DNA from: Actinomycetes bacterium
GTDB lineage: Bacteria; Actinomycetota; Actinomycetes; Mycobacteriales; Mycobacteriaceae
Direction: 5' to 3'
Length of the DNA stretch: 64,000 bases
Assembly (NCBI GenBank): GCA_023404955.1
Contig: JAEXZY010000042.1
Coordinates: 1-64,000, forward strand
Within the stretch, counting starts at the first letter, position 1; the number at the start of each line of letters is the position of its first letter. Under the pieces are notes generated by a model. It was not told the DNA's origin. It saw only the letters and a program-made list of their open reading frames with translations, and ran no database searches. Below, one piece after another: positions 1-8,642 of the stretch. The position numbers and the translations under genes are program-made.

Positions 1-1
1 C

Positions 2-1753
2 GGCGGCGAAGCCCTCACCCCCGACCTCCTGCACCGCTTCCACCACCACTTCCCCCACACCCCCCTGCACAACCTCTACGGACCCACCGAAACCGCCGTC
101 GACGTCCTGGCCTGGACCTCCCACAACCCCGCCCACGACGGACCCGTCGCCCTCGGCACCCCCGGGTGGAACATCACCACCCACGTCCTCGACGACCACC
201 TCAACCCCGTCCCCGACAACACCCCCGGCGCGCTCTACCTCGCCGGACCCCAACTCGCACACGGCTACCTCAACCAACCCCACACCACCGCAACACGATT
301 CGTCGCCAACCCCCACAACCCCGGCCAACGCATGTACCGCACCGGCGACCTCGTCCGCTGGCGCTCCACCATCTCCGGCAACCCCACTGCCCCCGCCGTC
401 CTCGACTACCTCGGCCGCACCGACGACCAAATCAAACTCCGCGGCATCCGCATCGAACCCACCGACATCGAAACCACCCTCACCACACACCCCACCATCA
501 CCACCACACGCGTGGCGGTGCTCGGAGGTCGGCTGATCGCCTACTACCTCAGCGATGACGACATCGGTGCCGAAGACCTGCGCGTCTTCGCCGCCCGCGC
601 ACTCCCCAGCCACATGGTGCCCGCGGCATTCATCCGGCTCGACGCCTTCCCCCTCACCCCCAGCGGCAAGCTCGACAAAAACGCACTACCCGAACCGGTC
701 CTCTCCGCCAGCTCGGGGCGTCCCCCGGGCACTGAGCGGCAGCGTCGACTGTGCGAGCTCTTCAGCGACATCCTGGGTACGCCGGTGGACTCGGTCGACG
801 CCGACTTCTTCGAACTGGGCGGACATTCGCTGCTGCTGGTCCGGCTCGCGTCCGTCCTCCGCCGGGAGTTCGCCGGTATGGCCGATGACCTGTCGGTCGC
901 CGACCTGATGGTCGCCTCGACCGTCGCCGCGGTGGACACTCTGCTGTCGGGGCACTCCGACGGCGTCGGAAGCTTCGCGCCGGTTCTGCCGTTGCGGACG
1001 ACCGGCACTGCAGCGCCGCTGTTCTGCCTGCCCCCGGCCAGTGGACTGGGCTGGCCTTACGCGGCACTCAAACATGTTCTGCCTAAAGATGTTCCGCTCT
1101 ATGCGCTGCAGTCGCCACTGTTCTCGGGCGGCAACCTGCCCCCCGACCTGTCCGGCCTGGCCCGCCAGTACGCCGACAGCATCGATGCCGTCGCGCCGAG
1201 CGGTGCGATCCGTCTGCTCGGATGGTCGTTCGGCGGCGCGGTGGCGCTGGTGGCCGCCCAGCAGCTGCACCGGCGGGGCCGGCGTATCGAATTCCTGGGC
1301 ATGCTGGACTCCTACCCCGAAGTGACCGAACCGGGTCGCTCCCTCGATCGGGACGCCGCCCTCGCGCGGGTGCTCGCCGAGATGGGCTTCCCCGTCGCGC
1401 CCGGGGACCGCCTGACCGTCGAGCAGGCGATCGAGTTGATGAAAGCCCACGGTGACGCGATCACCGTGCTGGACGACCACCACGTCGCTGCGGCCATCGA
1501 GAACTACATTGCCGCAGAACACCTCATAGCGGGCGCCGACTACGGCACCTACGACGGCGACGTGTTCTTCGTCGACGCAGCGCACGAAGTGGATCGATGG
1601 GGGACGGCGTCTCCGGCCTGGCGGCCGCACATCGCCGGTGAGATGACAACGGTCTCAGCGCCGTTCCGGCACTCCGATCTGCTGGACATCGAGGCACTCG
1701 AGCACTACGGGCCGGCGCTGGTGGCGGCGCTGACGCGCGAGGACGGATCCTGA
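2..1753 (+). CDS. NRPS C-terminal end (A-PCP-TE), 5' truncated, siderophore synthesis
   Basis: This is the last part of a non-ribosomal peptide synthetase, open from the window edge (583 residues visible). It begins inside an adenylation domain (the A5-type NLYGPTE motif lies near residue 25, the A10 motif PLTPSGKLDKNALP near residue 220). A carrier domain follows with LGGHSLLLV, whose phosphopantetheine serine is about residue 276. A type I thioesterase ends the protein, with nucleophile motif GWSFGG (Ser about 409) and a likely catalytic His in FRHSDLL near the end. The thioesterase marks it as the chain-terminating subunit. The downstream beta-alanine and N-hydroxyornithine enzymes and the iron boxes point to an exochelin-type peptide siderophore (inference). 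Codon use in the A-domain part is oddly C-ending compared with the thioesterase part. Confidence 0.9.
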   Translation, partial: GGEALTPDLLHRFHHHFPHTPLHNLYGPTETAVDVLAWTSHNPAHDGPVALGTPGWNITTHVLDDHLNPVPDNTPGALYLAGPQLAHGYLNQPHTTATRFVANPHNPGQRMYRTGDLVRWRSTISGNPTAPAVLDYLGRTDDQIKLRGIRIEPTDIETTLTTHPTITTTRVAVLGGRLIAYYLSDDDIGAEDLRVFAARALPSHMVPAAFIRLDAFPLTPSGKLDKNALPEPVLSASSGRPPGTERQRRLCELFSDILGTPVDSVDADFFELGGHSLLLVRLASVLRREFAGMADDLSVADLMVASTVAAVDTLLSGHSDGVGSFAPVLPLRTTGTAAPLFCLPPASGLGWPYAALKHVLPKDVPLYALQSPLFSGGNLPPDLSGLARQYADSIDAVAPSGAIRLLGWSFGGAVALVAAQQLHRRGRRIEFLGMLDSYPEVTEPGRSLDRDAALARVLAEMGFPVAPGDRLTVEQAIELMKAHGDAITVLDDHHVAAAIENYIAAEHLIAGADYGTYDGDVFFVDAAHEVDRWGTASPAWRPHIAGEMTTVSAPFRHSDLLDIEALEHYGPALVAALTREDGS

Positions 1754-1762
1754 AACGACGAA

Positions 1763-1787
1763 CCCCGCCGGCAGTGCGCCGGCGGGG
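1763..1787. terminator. bidirectional hairpin terminator between convergent genes
   Basis: A perfect 10-bp stem, CCCCGCCGGC / GCCGGCGGGG, encloses a 5-base loop (AGTGC) and lies in the 50-base gap between the convergent NRPS and binding-protein genes. There is no long T tract, as is usual in mycobacteria. It could end transcripts from both sides. Confidence 0.7.
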
Positions 1788-1803
1788 TGTGTCGAAGTGG
1801 GTG

Positions 1804-2793
1804 TCAGGCGGTGGCGAGGTCCGCGACCGGCCGCCCGGCCAGCGCGTTGGCCAACTGCGGTGTGAGCACGTCGAGCGCATAGAGCAGCGCCTGCGGGCCG
1901 CTGTAGGTCAGCGCACCGCTGAGGTTGGACTCGAAGGTGGTGTAGAGCGTGCGACCGTCACGGACCACACCGAGTCGGGCGAACGCCGGCGACGCCATCA
2001 TCTGTGCCTGCGTGGCCCCATTGACGAACAGCACGTCGCGGTCGAGCAGGTCGAGCCGTTCCTCGCTGACATCACCGTCGACGTCCTGGGTCGCGAAGCC
2101 CAGCGCGGTGAACAACGAACGGCGAGGGTCTTTTTCGGGCAGCAGGTAGTGACCGCCGCTCTCCGGACCGAAGTCCACGACCAGGGTCTTGCCCTCGAAT
2201 TCCGGATGGGCCGCGCGCGCGTCGGCGATCTTGCCCTTCACCTCGGCGACGAGCTTTTCTGCCTGGTCCTTCTTCCCGAGCGCGGTGCCGGTGGTGAGCA
2301 ATTGGACGTCCCATGGAGTTTCCTCGTCGGCGTAGTCGCCGGACTGGATCACCGTGGGCGCGATCGAGGACAGTCTGTCGTAGGTCTGACGGTCGATGGT
2401 CTCGTAGATCGCGAAGATCACGTCCGGCTTCTGCGCGGCGATCGCTTCGAAGTCGATGGTGTCGGCACCCCAGGTGGTGACGCCCTTGTCGTCCGTCGCG
2501 GCTTTGACCCAGGGGTAACCGTTGTACTCGGTGAAGAACTCCCGCGTACTGACGGGAACGACCCCGAAGGGCAGCACGAAGTCCTGATCGGTCCAGCCGA
2601 CGGTCACCACCCGCTTCGGGTCGGCGGGCACCTTCGTCTCGCCGAACTTGTGGGTGATCGTCACCGTCTGCGCCTGCGGCGCCTCGGTCGACGACGATCC
2701 ACATCCCACCAGCGCGGCCACGAGCAGCAACGCTGCCACTACGGTCGCGGCGGCACGCCCTCGTCGGCGCCCTCGATGTTGCTGCTCGGTCAC
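1804..2793 (-). CDS. ferric-siderophore-binding lipoprotein (ABC importer, FecB/FepB type)
   Basis: A 329-residue periplasmic-binding protein of the iron-siderophore family. It has an N-terminal signal with a twin-arginine-like basic start and a lipobox (LVGC, Cys about 31). The typical opening of this family follows: a threonine-rich strand, the KRVVTVGW segment, and a PDVIFAIYE segment that matches the usual PDLIi motif. It would capture the iron-loaded siderophore outside the membrane and hand it to a permease, which is not in this window. It converges on the NRPS gene and is divergent from panD; an IdeR-like box lies about 40 bases upstream of its ATG. It is likely iron-repressed with the rest of the locus. 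Confidence 0.88.
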   Translation of the reverse strand: MTEQQHRGRRRGRAAATVVAALLLVAALVGCGSSSTEAPQAQTVTITHKFGETKVPADPKRVVTVGWTDQDFVLPFGVVPVSTREFFTEYNGYPWVKAATDDKGVTTWGADTIDFEAIAAQKPDVIFAIYETIDRQTYDRLSSIAPTVIQSGDYADEETPWDVQLLTTGTALGKKDQAEKLVAEVKGKIADARAAHPEFEGKTLVVDFGPESGGHYLLPEKDPRRSLFTALGFATQDVDGDVSEERLDLLDRDVLFVNGATQAQMMASPAFARLGVVRDGRTLYTTFESNLSGALTYSGPQALLYALDVLTPQLANALAGRPVADLATA

Positions 2794-2833
2794 GCTGGTG
2801 TCCCCTTCGTTCGGTATGGTTCGCGCGAGAAGA

Positions 2834-2852
2834 TTAGCTTAGGCTCGCATAA
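2834..2852 (-). promoter_or_regulatory. IdeR-like iron box for the siderophore-binding protein
   Basis: The sequence TTAGCTTAGGCTCGCATAA matches 15 of 19 positions of the IdeR consensus TWAGGTWAGSCTWACCTWA. It sits 41 bases before the ATG of the binding lipoprotein. Iron-loaded IdeR bound here would repress that gene. The match was counted by eye. Confidence 0.65.
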
Positions 2853-2968
2853 CTTACTAGCAGCCTGCAGCACGCTTCGCGACAACCGAACGGTGCCGCC
2901 CCTTCGGCCCCGTTGGCCGCCAACGACTTTGGCGCCAACACCGGGGGCACGTAGGTCTTGCAGATCAG

Positions 2969-2987
2969 TAAACATAGGCTAGCCTTA
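2969..2987 (+). promoter_or_regulatory. IdeR-like iron box for panD-monooxygenase operon
   Basis: TAAACATAGGCTAGCCTTA matches 15 of 19 positions of the IdeR consensus, with a well-conserved AGGCTAGCCTTA core. It ends 20 bases before the panD start, so it probably overlaps the promoter. It suggests iron repression of this panD copy, which is not expected of a housekeeping pantothenate gene. Confidence 0.65.
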
Positions 2988-3007
2988 TCTCGACAACTGG
3001 AGGTGGA

Positions 3008-3415
3008 ATGCTGCGCACGATGCTCGGAGGCAAGATCCACAGGGCGACGGTCACCCAGGCCGATCTGCACTACGTGGGTTCGATCACCATCGATGCCGAC
3101 CTGATGTCGGCGGCGGGGATCGTCGACGGCGAGCAGGTGCACGTCGTGGACGTCACCTCAGGCGCACGTCTGGTCACGTACGCGATCACCGGGACAGCCG
3201 GCTCAGGAGTCATCGGAATCAACGGCGCCGCAGCGCATTTGATCTCCCCCGGCAACCTGGTGATCATCATGTCGTTCGTCGGCGTCCAGCAGGCAGAGCT
3301 GCCGCGCCACCGGTGCGCGGTGGTCCACGTCGACGCCGGCAATCGCATCGTGGCGCTGGGCGCAGACCCGTCGGAACCTGTTCCGGGCGCCGTCGACCAG
3401 ATGGCAGGAGCGTGA
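3008..3415 (+). CDS. panD: aspartate 1-decarboxylase (beta-alanine supply)
   Basis: A pyruvoyl-dependent L-aspartate alpha-decarboxylase, 135 residues, normal length for the family. The self-cleavage site Gly24-Ser25 (YVGSITID) is present, along with Lys9, His11, Arg54, Tyr58 and Asn72 at the positions known from characterised PanD. The reaction makes beta-alanine plus CO2. The start ATG follows a clear GGAGGT. The stop overlaps the next gene by one base (TGATG), so it is co-translated with the ornithine monooxygenase. PanD normally serves pantothenate synthesis; here, beside an NRPS and under an iron box, it more likely feeds beta-alanine into the siderophore. Mycobacterial exochelins are known to contain beta-alanine. 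Confidence 0.93.
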   Translation: MLRTMLGGKIHRATVTQADLHYVGSITIDADLMSAAGIVDGEQVHVVDVTSGARLVTYAITGTAGSGVIGINGAAAHLISPGNLVIIMSFVGVQQAELPRHRCAVVHVDAGNRIVALGADPSEPVPGAVDQMAGA

Positions 3416-4731
3416 TGACGACGTTCGACCGACCGCCTGCCGACGATCAGGTGCTCGACCTCGTGGGTGTCGGTTTCGGCCCGTCCAACCTGGCGCTGGC
3501 CATCGCACTGCGCGAGCACAACGAGACCGCCGCCGCGCCATTGGCGGCTCATTTCGTCGAGGCCAAATCGGAGTTCGGTTGGCACACCGGCATGTTGATC
3601 CCCGGCGCGACCATGCAGATCTCGTTCCTCAAAGACCTCGCCACGCAACGCAATCCGACCAGCGAGTTCACCTTCCTGAACTACCTCACCGACCGCGGAC
3701 GCCTGACCGAGTTCATCAACTACAAGACGTTCTTCCCGACGCGCGTGGAGTTCCACGACTATCTGCGCTGGGCGGCAGACAAAGTGGCGGCCGCGGTGCA
3801 CTACGGATCACGGGTCACCACGGTCCGCGACGCCGGCGAGTTCTTCGAGATCGAGGTGACCGGTGCCCACGCCGGTGTGCTGCGGGCGCGCAACGTCGTG
3901 ATCGCAGGTGGGCTGCAACCCCAGCTGCCACCCGATGTCACCCCGTCGGCGCGGAAGATCCACAATCACAACTTCCTGCATGACCTCGACCGCTTACCTA
4001 CCAGACGCCACAATCGGTTCGTCGTCGTCGGTGCCGGGCAGAGCGCGGCCGAAGTGTGCGCCTATCTGCACGATCTCGACTCGGTCGAAGTGCACGGGGT
4101 CTTCGCCAAGTACGGCTACAGCCCCGCCGACGACAGTCCCTTCGCCAACCGGGTGTTCGATCCCGACGCTGTTGACGACTTCTACAGCGCCAGCCCGCCG
4201 ATCCGGCGCCAGCTGCTCGACTACCACCGCAGCACCAATTACTCCGCGGTCGACATGCCGCTCATCGAAGATCTCTACGCGCGCGAATACGCCGAGCGCG
4301 TCAACGGAACGCGACGGCTGTACCTGCGGGGCGCCTCCAGCGTCTGCGGCACCGACGAACACGACGACGGCATCTCCGTGGACATCCGCCACCATCCGAC
4401 CGGCGAGATCGACCGCATCGATTGCGACGCAGTCATCTACGCAACCGGGTTCACGCCGGCCTCGCTCGGCGCGATTCTCGGCCCCCTACACGCCGACCTG
4501 ATCTACCACGACGGGTGTCCCGCAGTGTCGCGCGACTACCGGCTCATCACCGAGCCACCCACCGCGGGCGGGCTGTACGTCCAGGGCAACACCGAGCACA
4601 CCCACGGACTGACCTCCTCGCTGCTGTCGAACATCGCGATCCGCAGCGGTGAGATCCTGGCGTCGATCGACGCCTCGCGAACGTCACCGACCCGCCGCCG
4701 GCACGTCGAACTGATCCGCCCTAGCGGTTGA
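3415..4731 (+). CDS. L-ornithine N5-monooxygenase (siderophore hydroxamate)
   Basis: A 438-residue FAD- and NADPH-dependent N-hydroxylating monooxygenase of the PvdA/SidA/MbtG family. The FAD site GVGFGPSNLALA is near residue 18, the substrate-side block GMLIPGATMQISFLKDL follows, the NADPH site VVVGAGQSAAE lies near residue 205, and the C-terminal ATGF motif near residue 345. It hydroxylates the side-chain nitrogen of ornithine, giving the iron-binding hydroxamate precursor. The ATG at 3415 overlaps the panD stop, and the frame is also open further upstream but out of place inside panD. The 3' end overlaps the convergent tspO gene by 11 bases. Confidence 0.92.
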   Translation: MTTFDRPPADDQVLDLVGVGFGPSNLALAIALREHNETAAAPLAAHFVEAKSEFGWHTGMLIPGATMQISFLKDLATQRNPTSEFTFLNYLTDRGRLTEFINYKTFFPTRVEFHDYLRWAADKVAAAVHYGSRVTTVRDAGEFFEIEVTGAHAGVLRARNVVIAGGLQPQLPPDVTPSARKIHNHNFLHDLDRLPTRRHNRFVVVGAGQSAAEVCAYLHDLDSVEVHGVFAKYGYSPADDSPFANRVFDPDAVDDFYSASPPIRRQLLDYHRSTNYSAVDMPLIEDLYAREYAERVNGTRRLYLRGASSVCGTDEHDDGISVDIRHHPTGEIDRIDCDAVIYATGFTPASLGAILGPLHADLIYHDGCPAVSRDYRLITEPPTAGGLYVQGNTEHTHGLTSSLLSNIAIRSGEILASIDASRTSPTRRRHVELIRPSG

Positions 4732-5200
4732 GCTGCCAGATGCGGCTCGACAACGCCGTCGCGAAACCGCACCACAGTGGATACGGAGCCAGCGCCGCCC
4801 CGGCCGCCGGCTGCACCGACGCAGCGCGACGAGCCAGATCGGTACTGCTGACGGCGAGTGCCGCCGCAGCCACCGCAGCTGCGCCGAGCCGACGTTGATT
4901 GAAGAAGATCCAGCTCCATCCGGCATTGAGGGCGAGATTCGCCGCTAGCGCTCGGGTGTAGGAACGCGCCTCGTCGTGCCTGCCCTGCTCCTGCAAGGCG
5001 TCGATCGTCGACGCCGACACCACCGCGATATCGGTGTAGAGGATCGGCCACACGATCGGGAACGCCTGCCGCGGAGGCTGAAACGACGGCTTCTTCAGGC
5101 GGGTGTACCAGGGCGACTGAGCGGGCCTGCTGGCCAGCCCTCCGACGACTGCGGTGGCAAGTGCTGCACCGGCGGTCTTGGCGAGCGTCTTCGAGGGCAT
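4721..5200 (-). CDS. TspO/MBR family membrane protein
   Basis: A 159-residue protein of the TspO (tryptophan-rich sensory protein / peripheral benzodiazepine receptor) family, with about five membrane segments. Family features are SPWYTRLKKPSFQPP (the WY..L.KP.. P loop), WPILYTDIA, and the late NAGWSWIFF segment. TspO proteins bind porphyrins and other tetrapyrroles or lipids; the role here is unknown. The ATG at 5200 is chosen because AGGAAGGA sits just upstream. The gene overlaps the convergent monooxygenase by 11 bases, so antisense interference between the ends is possible. Confidence 0.85.
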   Translation of the reverse strand: MPSKTLAKTAGAALATAVVGGLASRPAQSPWYTRLKKPSFQPPRQAFPIVWPILYTDIAVVSASTIDALQEQGRHDEARSYTRALAANLALNAGWSWIFFNQRRLGAAAVAAAALAVSSTDLARRAASVQPAAGAALAPYPLWCGFATALSSRIWQLNR

Positions 5201-5253
5201 CCCGGTCCTTCCTGGCGGCGGCGTCTTCTGGTGGGGTGTCACCCGCACCGACG

Positions 5254-6669
5254 TTACCGAAGCCGAGCGCCCCGACCGGTGACGATTCGATAGCCGCCGT
5301 AGAGCGCGGCCGCCGCCGCCGCGTTGACGAAGTAGGCGATGTCGGCGCCGTGCCATGCCGTCGCGATCGGTCCCTGGATCAGCGTGGTGTTCATGAACGG
5401 CACCGCGATCGCGTAGGCGAGCACGAACACGATCAGCGCGGCGGCCGCGTCGCGGCGATCGGTGGACTCCCCCGCGGGATCCACGATGTCGCGCCCCGCC
5501 ATCCGGATACGCCAGTCGATCACCAGCACCATGACGAACGCCGGAATCCAGTAGCTGACGAGCAGCAGAACATCGGTGAAGCGTTGTGCTGTGTCGGCCG
5601 CGTGCAGCCAGAGAATCAGCGCGACGGCGAGGACCGTGACGATCACCGCGGAGATCGGGCGGCGCACCCGGACGCCGACGGTCTGCAGGGCCAGTGACCC
5701 GCTGTAGTCGTTCATCACGCCGGAGCCGATGGAGGCGATCGCTATCACCAGCAAGGCCACCGCACCGAGCGCGCCGCCACCCATCACCGAACGCACCCCC
5801 TCGGCGGTCTGCTCACCCACGAGTTCGGCCGCCGCGATTCCGATGCCCTGCACGAATGCATAGGCCAGCAGCAGACCCGCTGTCGTGAACCCGAACACCT
5901 TGGCGCGGGAGACGTCGGCGGGCAGGTAGCGGCTGAAGTCGGCGGCGTAGGTTGCCCACGAGACCGCGAGGCTGAACGCGATCGTCACCTCGAGCACGAA
6001 CGCCGCGACCAGATCCGGGCCGGCCGCCGTGGCCGGCGCCACGACGTCGTGACCGCCGATCAGCTTGACGGTGAACACGACGAACGTCAGGAACAGCACC
6101 ACCGTCAGGACCGCTTGCAACCGGTGGATCAACTCGTAGCCGAAGACGCCGACCACGCCCTGCACCCCCAACACGATGAGCACGCCGGCCCAGAACGGGA
6201 TCCCGAGGAGCACCGACAGTGCCTCACCGCCGAACAATCCGACCAATGCGTCCCACGCGATCGATGAAATCCATTGCAGCGCTGCGGGAACGACGACCGT
6301 TCCGCCGAAAGCCATCCGGGCGTTGGGCAGCTGCCCGGCGCCGGTCCGCGGGCCCCAGGTGGAGAGGTAACCGACGACCAGGGAGCCGAGCAAGGTGCCG
6401 ATCAGCATGGCGAGCAGGCCGAGCCAGAATCCGAGGCCGAGTGCGATCGCCAACGTTCCGGTGAAGACGCCGGTCATGTTCACCTGCGGCGCGAACCACA
6501 CCGTGAACAGCCGGCCGGGACCGCCGTAGCGCTGATCGATCGGAATGGGCGCGATGCCGTGTGTCTCCACCGAGAGGTCGCCCGCGCCCGACGGTCGATG
6601 GCCGGTGAAAACCGACCCGGTCAGCGCGGCGGATCGGACCTGCGGCGAGCTTCCCTGAGCCATGGCCAC
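5254..6669 (-). CDS. NCS1 nucleobase:cation symporter (cytosine/purine permease type)
   Basis: A 471-residue membrane protein with about twelve hydrophobic segments. The N-terminal HGIAPIPIDQRYGGPGRLFTVWFAPQV region and the following GPRTGAGQ-PNARMAFG stretch are typical of the CodB/PurP branch of the NCS1 family. It would import a purine, pyrimidine or related heterocycle with a cation; the exact substrate cannot be told. A GTG at 6669 gives the longest frame, and an ATG two codons later (6663) is equally possible; neither has a strong ribosome site. It is divergent from the MFS exporter gene. Confidence 0.85.
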   Translation of the reverse strand: MAMAQGSSPQVRSAALTGSVFTGHRPSGAGDLSVETHGIAPIPIDQRYGGPGRLFTVWFAPQVNMTGVFTGTLAIALGLGFWLGLLAMLIGTLLGSLVVGYLSTWGPRTGAGQLPNARMAFGGTVVVPAALQWISSIAWDALVGLFGGEALSVLLGIPFWAGVLIVLGVQGVVGVFGYELIHRLQAVLTVVLFLTFVVFTVKLIGGHDVVAPATAAGPDLVAAFVLEVTIAFSLAVSWATYAADFSRYLPADVSRAKVFGFTTAGLLLAYAFVQGIGIAAAELVGEQTAEGVRSVMGGGALGAVALLVIAIASIGSGVMNDYSGSLALQTVGVRVRRPISAVIVTVLAVALILWLHAADTAQRFTDVLLLVSYWIPAFVMVLVIDWRIRMAGRDIVDPAGESTDRRDAAAALIVFVLAYAIAVPFMNTTLIQGPIATAWHGADIAYFVNAAAAAALYGGYRIVTGRGARLR

Positions 6670-6774
6670 ATTCGATCACGGACGGGTTCTCGCCACCGGC
6701 CCAGGTTGCCGGCACCCACAGGTGAGAGTCCATAATCGAGCAGAAATAAAGACGTTCTAACGATCGGAGTGGGC

Positions 6775-8205
6775 GTGGCACACAGGCAGCCCCGCCTGCT
6801 CGTGATCGGCCTCAGTGTCGTGGTCCTGACCGTGGCGGTACTACAGACCGCGGTGGTGCCCGTGCTGGGAGTGATCGCCGACCAGCTTGGCGCATCGACG
6901 GTGGCGGTCAGTTGGGTCGTGACCGCCAACCTGCTCGCGGCGGCAGCGGCCACCCCGTTGATCGGCCGCCTCGCCGACCTGCACCGGAAAAAGCACGTGC
7001 TGCTGACGGTGCTCGTCGTGGTTCTCGCGGGCTCTCTGCTGGCGGCGATGACGACGTCGCTGCCCCTGCTCGTGCTGGCTCGGGTCTTACAGGCGGCCTC
7101 GTTCGCGCTGTACCCGGTCAGCATCGCGATCCTGCGAGAAGAACTCCCCGAGGACCGCATCGGCTCCGCGATGGCGGTGCTGTCGGGCACGCTGGGGTTC
7201 GGCGGCGGCGCAGGCCTGGTCGTGGTGGGCCTCTTGATGAGCGGTGACGCCGGATATCACCGAGTGTTCTGGCTGACGACCGGGTTCACGGTGCTCGTCC
7301 TCGCGATCGTGATGGCCGTGGTGCCGAACAGGGCGCGCGCCACGGCGGGGACCATCGACTGGATAGGCGCCCTGGGTCTGGCGGTCGGCTTGTCAGCGCT
7401 GCTCCTGTCGATCACGCAGGGCCATTCGTGGGGGTGGGGGTCACCGAGAACCGTGGGTTGCGTGGTCGGCGGCGTGATCGTGCTCGTCGGATGGTGGCAG
7501 TGGGAACGCCGGGTGGCCCAGCCCCTGGTGTCGACCCGAATGCTGGCCCGCCGCTCGATGCTGCTGACCAACGTGGCCACCGTGTTCGTCGGCATGGGCC
7601 TGTACTTCGCGTTCTTGGGGCCGACGCAATTCGTCCAGATGCCGAGCGGTCCGGACGGCTACGGCTTCGGCGCGACCGTGCTGCAAGCGAGCGTCGTCTA
7701 TCTGCTCCCCGGAGCCGTCACCGGGTTCGTCGTCGCCCTCGTCAGCGGTCGGTTCATCGACCGATTCGGCGCCCGCCCGGTCCTGGTCGTCGCCGCGGTC
7801 GCGGGAATCGTCGGTTTCACGCTGGCGGCGTTCGTGCACTCCACGGCCTGGCAGGTGATCATCGCCAGCGTGCTGGCCAACGGGTACATAAGCCTCGGTT
7901 ACGGCGCGCTGCCGGCTCTCGTCGTCGCCGACAGCGACGCCGGGGAGACCGGTGTGGCGACGGGGATGAACGCGATCGCGCGCACCGTCGGCAGCTCGAC
8001 CGCGGCCGCGGTGGTCGCGGTGCTGCTCGGTCGCACCGACGCGGCCGGTGTCCCGCTGGAGAGCAGCTTCATCGCGATCTTCTCAGCGGGCGCGGTGACC
8101 GCGCTGCTGGCGATGGTGCTGATCGCCGCGTCCCGGCCCCGCGCAGGAGTGCCGGCGCCGGATGCGCGGTACGAGACGCGGGCGATGAACCACGAGTGGG
8201 GCTAA
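6775..8205 (+). CDS. MFS multidrug-type exporter (DHA2-like)
   Basis: A 476-residue major facilitator with 12-14 predicted membrane segments. Motif A-like GRLADLHRKKHVL lies between segments 2 and 3, and a duplicated GRFIDRFGARPVL loop lies in the second half. The arrangement resembles drug:H+ antiporters; the substrate is unknown. A GTG at 6775 is preferred over a GTG at 6769 because GGAG lies five bases before it. Its 3' end overlaps the convergent SRPBCC gene by four bases. Confidence 0.82.
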   Translation: MAHRQPRLLVIGLSVVVLTVAVLQTAVVPVLGVIADQLGASTVAVSWVVTANLLAAAAATPLIGRLADLHRKKHVLLTVLVVVLAGSLLAAMTTSLPLLVLARVLQAASFALYPVSIAILREELPEDRIGSAMAVLSGTLGFGGGAGLVVVGLLMSGDAGYHRVFWLTTGFTVLVLAIVMAVVPNRARATAGTIDWIGALGLAVGLSALLLSITQGHSWGWGSPRTVGCVVGGVIVLVGWWQWERRVAQPLVSTRMLARRSMLLTNVATVFVGMGLYFAFLGPTQFVQMPSGPDGYGFGATVLQASVVYLLPGAVTGFVVALVSGRFIDRFGARPVLVVAAVAGIVGFTLAAFVHSTAWQVIIASVLANGYISLGYGALPALVVADSDAGETGVATGMNAIARTVGSSTAAAVVAVLLGRTDAAGVPLESSFIAIFSAGAVTALLAMVLIAASRPRAGVPAPDARYETRAMNHEWG

Positions 8206-8642
8206 CTCAGCTCGGCGAGGTTGCACACCGAACGTCGCACATCACCTTTGATCACGCGGGCGACCACGTTGCCGACGGGCGTGTTCAGCAGACCGCCGGA
8301 CAGGTTGGCCACCACGCGGAACGACGAGCCTCGCCGACCACCCTCGTCGTGGGGCTCGACCTGCAGGCTGAGTGCGATGCCGACTCCGCCGCGACCGTTC
8401 CCCATCAGCTCGATCTCCTTGGGTTCGTCGTATCGCGTGACGCGCCAGTGGATGATGTTGCGGAAACCCTTGACCTTGATCAGCGAGGAGACCTGGGTGT
8501 CGACGTCGATCTCGTCGGGCACCGGGCTCTTCCAGCCGCCGAAGATCGTGAGCCACTCGTCGAAGCGGCTCAGGTCTGACGCCAGCGCCCACGCCCGTTC
8601 AGGGCTGAGGTCGGAGGTCACGGATACGTCTACTTCGGCCAT
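8202..8642 (-). CDS. SRPBCC family protein, Rv0910-like
   Basis: A 146-residue START/Bet v1-like (SRPBCC) domain protein with a hydrophobic ligand pocket fold. It resembles M. tuberculosis Rv0910: the ASDLSRFDEWLTI, PDEIDVDTQV and VKGFRNIIHW segments align with it along the whole length. Rv0910 is annotated as a type II toxin with partner Rv0909. No antitoxin-like small gene adjoins this copy, so a toxin role here is doubtful; a lipid- or aromatic-binding protein is equally possible. Confidence 0.75.
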   Translation of the reverse strand: MAEVDVSVTSDLSPERAWALASDLSRFDEWLTIFGGWKSPVPDEIDVDTQVSSLIKVKGFRNIIHWRVTRYDEPKEIELMGNGRGGVGIALSLQVEPHDEGGRRGSSFRVVANLSGGLLNTPVGNVVARVIKGDVRRSVCNLAELS

